NCBI GenBank assembly: GCA_023212695.1
Contig: JALCCG010000109.1
Location: forward strand, 1 to 64,000
Direction: 5' to 3'
Source of the DNA: Sporisorium sorghi
Lineage: Eukaryota > Basidiomycota > Ustilaginomycetes > Ustilaginales > Ustilaginaceae
DNA length: 64,000 nt
Shown: one piece after another, positions 33,720-43,840 of the stretch
How the letters are laid out: the number at the start of each line of letters is the position of its first letter
Position numbering within the stretch: the first letter of the stretch is position 1
The notes under the pieces: generated by a model
What the model was told of the DNA's origin: nothing
The model's input: only the letters and a program-made list of their open reading frames with translations
Databases searched by the model: none
Position numbers and translations under genes: made by a program

Positions 33720-33799
33720 ACACAAAAAAAAAAAAATACAATCCCAGAACAAAAAGAACAACACAAAACAAAAAAAAAACAGAAAAAAAAACACCAAAA

Positions 33800-33843
<44 letters not shown>

Positions 33844-34350
33844 GTCACCCATTCACACAGCCGCTGACGAGTGAGAGAGAGCATCGATGATCCTCTCACA
33901 CTTTCAGCTGACTTTTCTCGGATCAAAAATTTGGCCCGCGCTCGCGCTCTCTCTTTCGTTGCCGTGGCTTTTCTTCTTGAACCTTTTGACTTTCTGCAAA
34001 GCGTTGAATTCGAGCTTTTGTATTCGTGTCATGGCACAAGTTGTAATCGATGCAACCAGTGTCACTGCCACACGACCATTTCACACAAAAGCTCGGGCCA
34101 TCCTGCAATCTTTTAAGCTGTCAGAGACATCGAGAAGGACATCGATGACAGGGGTCATCAGGATCATCAGGAGGATATGAATGCCAACAGAAGCCACTGA
34201 CGATTCCCTTCTTTCATATCCACGTTCAAACCATGCGTTCTGCAGAGCGTGGTAAACGGTCTCGACGCCATCAAACGATGATGGTGCAGCGCAATATGCC
34301 CTTCTGGCCATGACTGCAGTGCCCAGGTCTGCACACAATGCTACAAGCGC
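33037..34350. other. Intergenic, YOP1 promoter and A-rich tract
   Basis: 1.3 kb between two minus-strand genes. It holds the YOP1 promoter, a GT run (33377-33390) and a 160-bp A-rich block. No supported gene. Confidence 0.55.
33680..33840. repeat. A-rich block with 38- and 40-nt poly-A runs
   Basis: 33680-33717 is pure A (38) and 33801-33840 is pure A (40). Between them, shorter A runs are broken by single C, G or T. Predicted Lys- or Phe-rich ORFs across it are artefacts of the homopolymers. Confidence 0.9.
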
Positions 34351-37300
34351 CTACTTGAGACCCATCTCGCGCACCCTATCCCTCCTGAGTCTGCCCGGAT
34401 GATCCACCTCATCCGCGGGCACCATGATCTCCGCCCACACCTCGCGCAGCTGCAGCAGGTCCGTAATCGTCGCGTCTCCGACCTCTGGCTTGCCCTCATT
34501 ACCATCACCGCTGACCTCATCGCCATTGCGCGCGGTGTCGAGCAAGCTCTCCGGCCCGTACTCGGACCCCACAAAGTGGATGCGGTAAATGAGCCCGTCC
34601 GCACAGCCGACGACTACGCTCTCGTGATCCAGCTCCATGGCCATCGGGTTGCGCGCCGGCGTCGCGAGGTCGGTCGATTGCGCTTCCCACACGCCTCGAA
34701 TCGGGACTGTGATCGCTGCGCCCTCGTCACCCGCAGCACCAGCAGCTCCATTCGCAGCAGGTGCACTGTCGCCACCATCACCGGCAGCCGCGAGCTGCGT
34801 CGACGTCTTGCCATGGTCGAACGGCAGACTGCTCGCGTACAGCTTGCGCTCCGCCCCCGCGCGGCTGCTGAACCGCGTCGACGCAACGATGCGCCGCTTG
34901 GTCGGATCCACACAGCCTACGGCAAGATCGGGCGTGTCCAGCACCGACACCACGCGCGGGGCAGTTGCCAGGTCTGGGGCGATGCGAGTCGCCACCGATG
35001 TTGCGGCAGCGTCCGCGTCAGTGGCGACCGCTGCGTCGGGTGAGATGCTGTTCGCCTCGCCGTCCTCGGCCGGCGTGGAGGGAAACGACAGCGACGGCGT
35101 CGACATGGATGTGCTGATCTTCTTCGGTGTGGACGTGGCTGAGGCTCGACCAGGAGCACTTTCGAGCTCGGCAGTGGCGAGCGGCCACGGGGCTGGGCCG
35201 TCGATTCGTCGCGTGGCCGTGCGCGGACTCGGTCGCGAGGGCGTGGACAGTGTTGACGTCGTACCCAGCGATGCTCGGCCCGCACGCGTCGGAGTCGTTG
35301 TCGCTCCAGTTGAGGCTCCTCCGGCAAGCGAGCGACGCGGCGCCCTCGTCGGCCCCAACCCGCCCGTGGACGACGTCGTGCTGACGTTCGAATCACGACG
35401 GGACCTCGCAGCCAACGGCGACGCGGTGGTGGTGCTGGCGTTGCTCATGGTCGAGTCGCGACGTGCACGGAGCGGGCTCAGTGCCGACCCTGTCATCCCG
35501 CCCGCGTTGCTGAGCCGTGAAGACGCGCTGCGACGCAGACCTTCGGCTGTGAGCGGGATCGAAGCTTCCTGCACCGGCACCACGTGCTCGTGCCACTCGA
35601 GATGCACCACCACGTTCTTAGACGCCACCGTCATGGTGTTGCCATGCGCAGCGAACCACTCGAGCATCGACGATCCGTTGGCGAGATCACCGAGCCGCGC
35701 ACCCAGCCCCAACTCTGCCCCGCCGAGCTTGGTCAGCTGGAACTGGCCGATCATCTCTCTGCGCGGGATGCTGAAGCAGCGGATCATGCCGTCCACGGTA
35801 ACCGCCACCAGCTTGTCGTTGTCCACCAGCGATACACCTAGGGAGACATTGCTCTGCTGGCCGAACCGCACAAGTTTGGCACCCGTCCTCCAGTCCCACA
35901 CCACGATGGCCTTGTCCTGGCCGACGCTGACGAGGTAGTGCTGGTTGATGGCCACATGGCGGATGCCGCGGTTGTGGCCCGAGAGCGTCTGGATGAGTTC
36001 CCAGCTCTTCATGTCCCACACCAGCACGCGGCCGGTATCGTACAGTCCAGCGCACAGCACGCCTTCGTCGAGCAGGAAGTCGAGACAGGCGATGGCCTTG
36101 GCGCGCAGCACTTTGCGGCAGAGGCCGGTGGAGATGTCCCAGACGCGGATGGTCTCGTCGTAGCTTCCCGAGACGAGCGTCTTGCGTCCTTTCAGCTTCA
36201 TCGCCGTGACGAAGCCCGAGTGCCCTTCGAGCCTTTGAATCGTCTGGGCGAGACCTTTGGCCCAGTTGCGCTCACGGAAGAAGAGCCCTTTGACCAGCGG
36301 CTCCCAGCCGTGTGGATCCGAGGGCGCAACCAGCTTGACGGGATCCGACTCGGTCAGCACCAACGCGTGCGAGCGCCACAGATCGGGTGTGGCAGCGAGC
36401 GAGTGCCATTTCTTGGAGACGTGGCGGCAACGAAGCAGGTCTTGAATCGGAAGCTTTTCAAAGATCCGCAGCGCAATTGTGTCCGGCAGACCGCTAACGA
36501 CATCGCGCGTGAGGCGGAGGTGCCTTTCGAGCGTCTTTGACATGGCGGCAATGTCGCCTGGAAGGCATGCGTTGAGAATGATGCCAAGCAGCTGAATGCG
36601 CAAATGTGCTGGTAGTTTCTGAAACTCGCTGCGGATGGCTTCTTCGTCGAATCCGCTGCCTCCAACAAGACTGGAGGATTGTGCTTGCGCTGTTGATTTG
36701 GGCTGCAAGGCAGTGATGTCGAAGGAAGCAGCAGTTTTTCTGTCGGCATCGCTTGCTGGTTGTTGTTGTTGTTGAGAAGGCAACGGGTCATCATCTTCCT
36801 CGCGGAAATAGACGCACGAGTGCCAGCCGAGCTCTTTGGCAGCGACAATGTTGAGCGAGCTGTCGTCGACAAAGTAGTTGCGTGTTTCAGGAGCAGCTTG
36901 CACGACGAGCAGCGCCGCTCGATAATAGTCGAGCTCCGGCTTGCAGGCAAAGTCGGGCACGGCGTAGTCGCAATAAACAATACCCTCGACCTGGTCGGCG
37001 AGATCCAGCAGACGCAGCACCCTATCTGCGTGGTACTTGTAGGCGTTTGTCAGAGCGAACACACGCACACGCGTACGGTCGATGTCCGTGAGCAGCTGTT
37101 TGATCTGGTGATCAGGCTGCAAGATGTCTTCGAGCGGCAGGCTGGCGTCGCATTTGCGGTCGTAGTCGAGCGGGTCGATCTGGTGGTGCTTGACGAGACC
37201 GCGGATGGCGAGGCCGTAGGTCTTGTAGTAGGTGGTGTGGAGTGTCTTTGCTTCTTCTTCGCTGAGACCCATGCCGTGGAAATAGGCGCGGATGCGTTCG

Positions 37301-37920
37301 GCCATGAGGTCGGCGATCTTGGTGCTTCGCTTGTAGAGGGTGTTGTCGATGTCGAGCCAGACGATGGCCTCGTTGGTGCGGAGAGAGGCATCGGGCAAGC
37401 CAGAAATGGTGCGCGGCTCGAAGCCTATGCGGCTGGTGAGGGCTACGAGGTCGTCTGTGCTGGTGCTTTCGTCGCAGTGTTTTGAGGGTTGTGCAGAGGA
37501 GCCATTGGTGGTTGCAGTAGTAGTGTGAGGCTTTGTGTGAGGCTTTTGACCGTCGATGCCCGTTGTCTTGCTTGTGCGTCGATGATCTTGCCCAGATGGA
37601 GTGCTTTGTGTCGCTGATGCTGTTCTTTTGCTGCTAGCGCTGGCAGGTGTGTGCTTCAGTGGAGGGCCTGCCGATTTGCGTGGCGGAGTGCTGGACGTAG
37701 ATGGAGCCAAGGCAGACTGTTTGCGAAGGGGTGAATCGGATGAACTGGATCTGGAGGACGTTCCTGCATCCTTGGCGTGGCTCTTCCAAGATGGCTTGGT
37801 AGATGGCGTCGAAGTGCTTGGCTTGGCCGTCGCTGGTCTGCTCGACCCAGAGGAGGAGGAGGAGGCTGCCTCGCCTGTCGTGGAATCAACGCTCATGCTG
37901 TCTTGCCGTTGTGCCGTCAT
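34351..37920 (-). CDS. Fused HAD (pyrimidine 5'-nucleotidase-like) / F-box / WD40 protein
   Basis: One uninterrupted frame, 1189 aa, ATG at 37920; the frame is open to 38028 but has no earlier ATG. Residues ~1-180 are Ser/Thr/Lys-rich. A HAD hydrolase follows: WLDIDNTLY with Asp190 and Asp192 (motif I), FALTNA (II), CKPELDYY (III) and YFVDDSS (IV), the Sdt1/Phm8 pyrimidine 5'-nucleotidase pattern with catalytic residues intact. After a short Gln-rich linker come a helical block (FQKLPAHLRIQLLGIIL) like the dimerisation domain of Cdc4/Pop-type proteins, an F-box at ~475-520 (SGLPDTIALRIFEKLPIQDL) and WD40 repeats from ~555 (LEGHSGFV, SGSYDETIRVWD, VSVGQDKAIVVWDW). A long Ser/Thr/Arg-rich C-terminus ends with another WD-like strand. 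F-box/WD proteins recruit substrates to SCF ubiquitin ligases. The join to a nucleotidase is unusual. Confidence 0.9.
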   Translation of the reverse strand: MTAQRQDSMSVDSTTGEAASSSSSGSSRPATAKPSTSTPSTKPSWKSHAKDAGTSSRSSSSDSPLRKQSALAPSTSSTPPRKSAGPPLKHTPASASSKRTASATQSTPSGQDHRRTSKTTGIDGQKPHTKPHTTTATTNGSSAQPSKHCDESTSTDDLVALTSRIGFEPRTISGLPDASLRTNEAIVWLDIDNTLYKRSTKIADLMAERIRAYFHGMGLSEEEAKTLHTTYYKTYGLAIRGLVKHHQIDPLDYDRKCDASLPLEDILQPDHQIKQLLTDIDRTRVRVFALTNAYKYHADRVLRLLDLADQVEGIVYCDYAVPDFACKPELDYYRAALLVVQAAPETRNYFVDDSSLNIVAAKELGWHSCVYFREEDDDPLPSQQQQQPASDADRKTAASFDITALQPKSTAQAQSSSLVGGSGFDEEAIRSEFQKLPAHLRIQLLGIILNACLPGDIAAMSKTLERHLRLTRDVVSGLPDTIALRIFEKLPIQDLLRCRHVSKKWHSLAATPDLWRSHALVLTESDPVKLVAPSDPHGWEPLVKGLFFRERNWAKGLAQTIQRLEGHSGFVTAMKLKGRKTLVSGSYDETIRVWDISTGLCRKVLRAKAIACLDFLLDEGVLCAGLYDTGRVLVWDMKSWELIQTLSGHNRGIRHVAINQHYLVSVGQDKAIVVWDWRTGAKLVRFGQQSNVSLGVSLVDNDKLVAVTVDGMIRCFSIPRREMIGQFQLTKLGGAELGLGARLGDLANGSSMLEWFAAHGNTMTVASKNVVVHLEWHEHVVPVQEASIPLTAEGLRRSASSRLSNAGGMTGSALSPLRARRDSTMSNASTTTASPLAARSRRDSNVSTTSSTGGLGPTRAPRRSLAGGASTGATTTPTRAGRASLGTTSTLSTPSRPSPRTATRRIDGPAPWPLATAELESAPGRASATSTPKKISTSMSTPSLSFPSTPAEDGEANSISPDAAVATDADAAATSVATRIAPDLATAPRVVSVLDTPDLAVGCVDPTKRRIVASTRFSSRAGAERKLYASSLPFDHGKTSTQLAAAGDGGDSAPAANGAAGAAGDEGAAITVPIRGVWEAQSTDLATPARNPMAMELDHESVVVGCADGLIYRIHFVGSEYGPESLLDTARNGDEVSGDGNEGKPEVGDATITDLLQLREVWAEIMVPADEVDHPGRLRRDRVREMGLK

Positions 37921-38101
37921 TGGACGACAGAGCGGGTGCCAGCCTGGCAACAGCAAAGACAGAGAGGGTGATGCAACAGAGTGAAGAGTTGGGATTAACA
38001 ACAGCACGAAAAACAACAATGTGCGCACGCGTGTCTTCCTTTCCTTGCTCCTTTGCTGCGAGGCCTGTGCGCTTCTGCGCTTTTGCTCGAAAATAAGTTA
38101 A

Positions 38102-39001
38102 TCGGTCAATTTTTGCCAACCAAGACCAACACGCACGACCGCTTCCAAACCGAGTCTCCTCGCCGTCGTGCTTGGCGCTCTATTGACGCTTTTGACGGCT
38201 TCCAACACGGCCAAATTCCAACGTGTGGAGGTTTTGGCCCGCTTCAAAGGCGTAGAAGGCAAGGTGGCTCTTCACTTTACTCGTCTCGCGGCTGCTCGCG
38301 GACACAAGGTGTTCAGCATGATCCGTCAACCCGAGCATGCTTCCGACCTGCCTGCTGGCTCGTCTCCTGACGCGGTGCAGCCTGTGATTGCGTCGCTCGA
38401 GCAGTCGTCCGTCTCGGACCTTGCGTCTCTCTTGACCAAGTACTCGCCCAACGTCGTCCTGTTCAGTGCCGGTGCAGGAGGCAAAGGTGGCGTCGAGCGC
38501 ACCAAGGCGGTCGACGAGGAGGGCGCGATCAAGGTGTTCGATGCCATCGAGCAGAGCGGTATTGCTCAAACGCAAGATTTCCGCCGCTTCCTGCTCGTCT
38601 CGGCCATCGACGTGCGCGACAAGACCAAGCCGCCTCCCGCGTGGTATGGGAAGGCGGATCTGGAGCGCTCAGAAAAGACACGCAACGCTATTGGAGCATA
38701 CATGGACGCAAAGTACGCAGCGGACAAGAATCTGTCGGCAAGAACGACTTTCCCATGGTTCGTGCTTCGACCTGGTGGACTGCTGGACGAGCCTGCAACG
38801 GGCAAGGTGGCTCTGGGCGTGCATCAGAGCTTGGTCCACTCGATCCCGCGCGAAGACGTCGCTGCTACTCTGCTGGAGATCGCTCAGCTTCCCGAGGGTC
38901 AAGCAGATGGGCTCATGCTCGACTTGCTGGCGGGTGACAAGGATATCCCCACCTCCGTAAAAGAGGCCGTTGAACGAGGTCGGACCGACTTTGAGGGCTA
39001 G
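38102..39001 (+). CDS. Atypical short-chain dehydrogenase-like NAD(P)-binding protein, 5' end unresolved
   Basis: The open frame runs from 38102 to the stop at 38999-39001, but the first in-frame ATG (38318) lies inside the Rossmann fold. The true start is therefore upstream in another exon, non-ATG, or lost. Recognisable parts: GVEGKVALHFTRLAAARGHKV (nucleotide-binding loop, roughly GxxGxxA), LFSAGAGGKGG, RFLLVSAIDVRD, the YxxxK motif in YMDAKYAADKNL, and FVLRPGGLLDEP. This is the atypical SDR5/YwnB-Him1-like pattern; substrate unknown. The sequence before the loop (EVLARFK) is a poor beta strand, so an intron ending near 38245-38255 is plausible. The gene is divergent from the HAD/F-box gene with under 200 bp between them. 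Confidence 0.75.
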   Translation, partial: SVNFCQPRPTRTTASKPSLLAVVLGALLTLLTASNTAKFQRVEVLARFKGVEGKVALHFTRLAAARGHKVFSMIRQPEHASDLPAGSSPDAVQPVIASLEQSSVSDLASLLTKYSPNVVLFSAGAGGKGGVERTKAVDEEGAIKVFDAIEQSGIAQTQDFRRFLLVSAIDVRDKTKPPPAWYGKADLERSEKTRNAIGAYMDAKYAADKNLSARTTFPWFVLRPGGLLDEPATGKVALGVHQSLVHSIPREDVAATLLEIAQLPEGQADGLMLDLLAGDKDIPTSVKEAVERGRTDFEG

Positions 39002-39723
39002 GATCGGGGCTCGGGGCAGTTTGCAGCGCTTCCCCACTCAACGTGCATGACTTCGGAGATCGCCATTCGAGGTCGTCATCTTTCAGCGAGCGAGCGTGTT
39101 CTTCCTGTGTGTGCACCTCGGGGCCTTGCTTTTGCGAACCGTCAAGTGCCACAGGTGCCTGTGGTGGGCGTTAACTTACTCTGGTGGAAACTTTGATCCA
39201 CTTTTGAGCTCGTACCTCCGTGCATCTTCATCTTGGCGTGAGCGTGGGCCTGAGCTTGCTCTGGTGGGGCCAGTCTTGTCTGCTGTGGTCTGCCGCAGAA
39301 GGGCGATTTCCGGCGACTTGCGCCCACCTCCCCGCCGGGAAGCTTGATGGAGGGACACCGTGCTCGACATCATCATCTCATCTCTTGGATCCCTGCAGCC
39401 GCACATGTCGAGGGTCGACTGTGGACTCCCTGTCGACTGGCTTTGTCGCGATGTGGGCTGCGCACCGCCCACCGCCCACACGAGGTGGCTCCGAGTGGTG
39501 CTGCTGCATGGGAACCACCTCTTTTCAGCTCAGTGACACCCGACGAGTAGAGATGTCTTGTTTCGCCCCATCTAGATGTGGATCAGCAGGGTATATATGC
39601 AGCGGTACATTTGCATGGTTTCCCAATGCTTGATTACATCCTCCATCTCCTTCGTTGCCTTCTCCCCTTCTCACCCCTGCTCCCCCTTCCGTCGCTGTGG
39701 TTCGTACGCCACTGTCTGCGGCC
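39002..39723. other. Intergenic, pectin methylesterase upstream region
   Basis: 722 bp upstream of the secreted esterase gene. A possible TATA element (gggtatatatgc, about 39588-39599) lies about 130 bp before the ATG. No other feature. Confidence 0.5.
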
Positions 39724-41005
39724 ATGCTCTCCTTCTCCTACCTTCCGACCTTGTGCATCGTCTTAAGCCTTCTCTCAACTGTTGTGCGAGGTGCACCTAT
39801 CGCAGAAGAGGACTTGCACACGGTCGAGCTCAAGCCGCAATGCCAGGCTCTCAAGACTCGGACGGCCAACCCGCTTGAGGGTTGTCCCCGCGGCACCGTT
39901 TTCGTCAGTCAAAAGCATCCCAGGGCCGAGTACAGGACCATCAACGCTGCTGTGTCTGCTCTGTAAGTGCTGATCGCCGGACTAGGACGCGTAACGACAA
40001 CCTTTCACACTTGCCGTACACCACCTGAGCTGACACAATCCGTTCACGCTTTGCCTCTGTCTCAACAGACCCGATGACGGCAGCACCCGAACAGTGCTGA
40101 TCGACGAAGGCGTGTACTACGAGAAAGTCGTAGTCGGACGTATCAGCCCCACGATCTTCGCCGGCGTGACCGCCAATGTTCGGGAACCGCTCGCCAACCG
40201 CGTGCGCGTCTGGCAGTCCTCCTACGTCAACCAGAGCGACCCACACTCGACGCTGCGGAACTGCGACGCGGTGGTGCTCGGCGTCGGCACAGGCGCGCCC
40301 GTCGGCAGTTCGGATTTCAAGGCGTATAACATCGACTTTGTGCAGCGCCAGTTCTTCGACGGCGCCGAGGTGACGCAGTACCACCTCGGGCCCGCCGCAG
40401 CCTTGTGTGTGCAGAACAGCAACGCGTCGTTCTACGGCTGCGGCTTTGCGAGCTACCAGGACACGCTGTATGTCGGCGATGGTGCGCAGGCGTTTTTCTT
40501 TGCGTCTGTGGTGAGGGGGATGACGGACCAGCTGTACGGGTCCGGGAAGGCGTGGTTCGAGCGGGTCAAGTTGCTGTCGCGGGCGTGCGGTGGCGGGATC
40601 ACGGCGTGGCGGGGGGATCCGCAGGATGCGAGCGTGGGTGTTTATGTGAGCAACTCGCTCATCGACCGGTCGCACGATGCTAGCACGCTGAAGGACTTGA
40701 CGGGCAGGTGCCACCTCGGAAGGCCGTGGAACGTGTACAGCCACGCGACGTACCTCAACACCACCATGTCCGATATCGTCAGACCCGAAGGGTTCAAGGT
40801 GTGGGGGAAGACACAGTCGAACTTCGATCCGAAGCTGACCAGGTTTGCCGAGTACGCCTCGTCCGGCCCCGGCGGCGATCTGAGCATGCGCGATCTCAGG
40901 CTGGAACGCATCCTGACCGAGCACGAGGCCAAGCAGATCACCTACCGAAACGTCTTTGGCGGCAAGACGCCCTGGATCGACAATAAGCCGGTGCAGAACT
41001 GGTGA
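39724..41005 (+). CDS. Secreted pectin methylesterase (CE8)
   Basis: Two exons, 39724-39962 and 40069-41005, with a 106-nt GT-AG intron (gtaagt...ctcaacag); 391 aa. Residues 1-23 (MLSFSYLPTLCIVLSLLSTV...) are a signal peptide. The parallel beta-helix esterase signatures are present: GFASYQDTLYV (Gln and first catalytic Asp), MTDQLYG in place of the usual VDFIFG (second Asp) and LGRPWNVYSHATYLNT (Arg). Known reaction: removal of methyl esters from homogalacturonan in plant cell walls, preparing pectin for depolymerisation. This is fitting for a plant-associated smut. The altered second-Asp motif keeps the Asp. No GPI signal or second domain is visible. Confidence 0.94.
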
Positions 41006-41137
41006 TGCGCCCGAGACACTCTCAGCTCCTCCGGCTCTCTGACCTCATGCACCTGACTTTCACTTTCACTTGACCGCGTTTGTTCGATGCTCGGTTTCAA
41101 CGATTGCTCTCTAATCACGATCTGAAATGAATACCTT

Positions 41138-42853
41138 CTAACGCCTCTTGCCCAACACCTTGATCGCACTAGCCTTGATAACACCCGCAGCCTTCTCCGT
41201 CTCCTTCCTCGTAAACGCCGTACTCACCGCCACGCGAATGTTCGGCCTCGACTCGGGCGCCACCTCCAACACGCTCGGATTGATACTCGGCAGCCTCTTC
41301 ATGCGCGTAATGAAAATCCCGTGCTCCAACGCATCCTCGACAATCGCCTGGAGCAGCCGCATCTGCTCGTCCACGGACAAATCGTGCTCCAGCGGTCCCG
41401 CAGCAGCAATACGTTTGTCATCATTGCTATTCGCCAGCGTCAAGCTGACGTCTCCCACAGCCAGACTGTTCTTGCCCTTGTCGAACTTGTCGGCGGGCGT
41501 GTCTGGGTGGCGGTCGGTCTTGCTGCGGATCTGGATGTGCACGAGCGGGCTGCGCGCGTCGCTCGAGATGCGCAGCGACTCGACGTGGTCGAGCACCGAG
41601 CGCAGCGCCTTGACATTGTCGTGCAGGTTGGACAGGATCGACGGTTGCGAGACCATGTACGAGAGCGCGGTGCTGGCGGCGACGGCGAGCATGGCGGGGA
41701 GGGCGGCGGAGAACACAAACGAGGTTCCGTTGATGCGCTGGTGGAAGACGACCTCGTCGGAGCCGGCGCAGAAGCCACCGGCAGCACCGAGCGTGTTGGC
41801 CATCGAGCCGACGAGGATCTCGACGTCCGAGGCCGGCAGGTTGTAGAGCTCTGTGAGACCGCGGCCGGTGGCACCGACTGTGCCGAAGCTGATGCTCTCG
41901 TCGAGGATGAGGCGGAACTTGTATCGCTTCTTGAGCTCCTGGATCTTGGGAAGGTCGATGAGCGCTCCGTCGGCCTCAAAGATGCCTTCGGTCACGATGA
42001 AACGACGAGTGAGCGGACCATTGCGGCGCTTGGTGTCGCGCTTGACCTGCTCGAGCGTAGCCTCCAACGAGTCAATGTCGTTGTGGTCGTACCAGTAGAC
42101 AGTGGAGCGCGAGATCTGAATGCCCTTTTGGATGGCATAGTTGACACCGCGGTCAGCAACGATGATATCACCACGCTTCGAAAAGGCGGGGATGACGGAA
42201 GAGATAGTGCTGAACCCCTGACTGTAGATGATGCACTTCTGCGTGCCGAGGAAGCGCGCAATGTCGTTCTCGAGCTGCATGTGCACGTCGATCGTCCCAT
42301 AAAACCCAGGGGGCGAACAACTACCCACGCCGTAGTTCCGAAGCGTCTCGATGGCCTTCTCCTTGACCGCATCGTGACCGGCAAGGTTCGTAAAGTTGTA
42401 GCTGGCGAGGTTCATCACCTGCGTGGGCTTGCCTGCATTGTGCGAAGCGAGGCTGATCTTGGGCTTGCTGCTGACGCCTCCAATAATAGTTGGGATCGAA
42501 GCGAGCTCTCGCGATTCTGCAGGCGTGAGCGGTGCACAAAGCGGCTCGGGCTTGAACTCGGCGACGAGGTCGTCGATCTCTCTTGCTGAAAGATTGACAA
42601 AGTTCTTGCCGCTAGCTCCACCGCGTGTCCTGCTCTGCAACACGGTCCGGAGGGCAAAGAGGACGAGGAAGAGTTCGAGGAGAGATCGGATGGGGTCGTT
42701 CTGGTAGCTGCTGGCGACGTAGCGCGCGATGATGGCGCTACCTGGAACTTTTTTGAAGTTGTCGGCGGCCAAGGTGACGGCAGCTTGGAAGTATTCCGTC
42801 AACGCCGAGGCTGCAGCGGATGCGTGCTCGGAAGGGATGGTGTCCGCGCCCAT
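41138..42853 (-). CDS. LCB1: Serine palmitoyltransferase subunit 1 (LCB1)
   Basis: Single exon, 571 aa from ATG 42853; the longer frame begins at a TTG. An N-terminal membrane segment (IRSLLELFLVLFALRTVL, about residues 58-75) is followed by the alpha-oxoamine synthase fold: SYNFTNLAGH, GSCSPPGFYGTIDVHMQLE, FIVTEGIFEADGA, ILDESISFG, GTVGATGRG and SMANTLGAAGGF. At the PLP-lysine position the sequence has Asn (ANTLG), as expected for the non-catalytic LCB1 partner of LCB2. Known role: with LCB2 it condenses serine and palmitoyl-CoA in the ER, the first committed step of sphingolipid synthesis. It ends 132 bp from the stop of the convergent pectin methylesterase gene. Confidence 0.95.
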   Translation of the reverse strand: MGADTIPSEHASAAASALTEYFQAAVTLAADNFKKVPGSAIIARYVASSYQNDPIRSLLELFLVLFALRTVLQSRTRGGASGKNFVNLSAREIDDLVAEFKPEPLCAPLTPAESRELASIPTIIGGVSSKPKISLASHNAGKPTQVMNLASYNFTNLAGHDAVKEKAIETLRNYGVGSCSPPGFYGTIDVHMQLENDIARFLGTQKCIIYSQGFSTISSVIPAFSKRGDIIVADRGVNYAIQKGIQISRSTVYWYDHNDIDSLEATLEQVKRDTKRRNGPLTRRFIVTEGIFEADGALIDLPKIQELKKRYKFRLILDESISFGTVGATGRGLTELYNLPASDVEILVGSMANTLGAAGGFCAGSDEVVFHQRINGTSFVFSAALPAMLAVAASTALSYMVSQPSILSNLHDNVKALRSVLDHVESLRISSDARSPLVHIQIRSKTDRHPDTPADKFDKGKNSLAVGDVSLTLANSNDDKRIAAAGPLEHDLSVDEQMRLLQAIVEDALEHGIFITRMKRLPSINPSVLEVAPESRPNIRVAVSTAFTRKETEKAAGVIKASAIKVLGKRR

Positions 42854-43840
42854 GGTGAAGAAAAGCCTGCTGATGGTGGTTTGTTGGAAGAGCAAGCAGG
42901 CGGCTTCGGCTACTCGAGGAGTGGATTCAAGGGTGTTGCGAGCGTGTGTTGGTCAAAGAGAAAGATCGAGCGTCGGTTACTCGTTGCTTCGGTACTCGGC
43001 TCTGTCCAAAAAAGCTGACAGCAACGCAACGACGCAACGACGCACCTCGTGGATCTTTCTTGCTCGGCTTGTGCTGTTGCTGCGTGTCTGCGTGTGTGTT
43101 GCTTTTCTCGCGTTGCTTGTCACTGACTGTCACTGACGCCGTAAGCCGGCTCTAATCGACCGACCAAACTCCGAAGCTGTCAAGTCAACTTAAATCTTAC
43201 ATTTTTAAAAACGCGAAAAATTCGAGCGGCTTCCTTCATTCGGCCGGTGATCGAGCAAAAAGAATTCTGGATGGAATTTTGGAGGCATTCGCGACTGAAA
43301 TATCGATTGATTCTTTCGCGCGACTCATCGTTTGGTTCCTTCTCCACTCTCTCATTCTCTCAGTGACCAACCAACTGACTGCACCCTGCACCATCGTACA
43401 GCAGCAGCGGCAGCAGCAGCCATCCACTCCTCGCTTGGCTTCCCTTCCCAGCCTCGACAATCCGTACCTTACGCCGCCGCATATCGGGCCTGGATCCAAT
43501 CCAACGCTGCATCCATCCGCTCGTTCTACGGATCCTGCGAGCGCGCGTGTGCTTTGGTTTCTATCCACCTTACGGATCACCGCATTCCAGGCAAGCTCGT
43601 CCACCTACCACGCGTGTTGTAGGCTATTGACGCGTCCGACGGTCCTATTGGCTTCTTCGGCGCTTCCACGGATCTAAACGCGTCTTCCTTCTTCCCACGG
43701 CTCATATCATCAGACACGCGCTCGTGCCTTGTGTCTTCTTTTGAACCCCATCCGAAGCGCGCTTCTCGGCAAGGGTCATCGGAGCGCATCTCTGTCCCGC
43801 CCCAATCCATCCGCTCGAGCTTTTACACACATCCACAGCC
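42854..43840. promoter_or_regulatory. Divergent promoter region, LCB1 / Zn2Cys6 factor
   Basis: 987 bp between divergent genes. AT-rich stretch at 43190-43270; pyrimidine-rich leader before the factor's ATG at 43841. No repeat or RNA gene recognised. Confidence 0.5.

Noticed and set aside
33588..33926. Lys-rich and Phe-rich ORFs across the A-rich block
   Set aside because: They are translations of poly-A/poly-T runs with no other composition.
37921..38028. N-terminal extension of the HAD/F-box protein that looks like a signal peptide
   Set aside because: It begins at a GTG, has no ATG, and secretion would conflict with an F-box role. The first ATG is at 37920.
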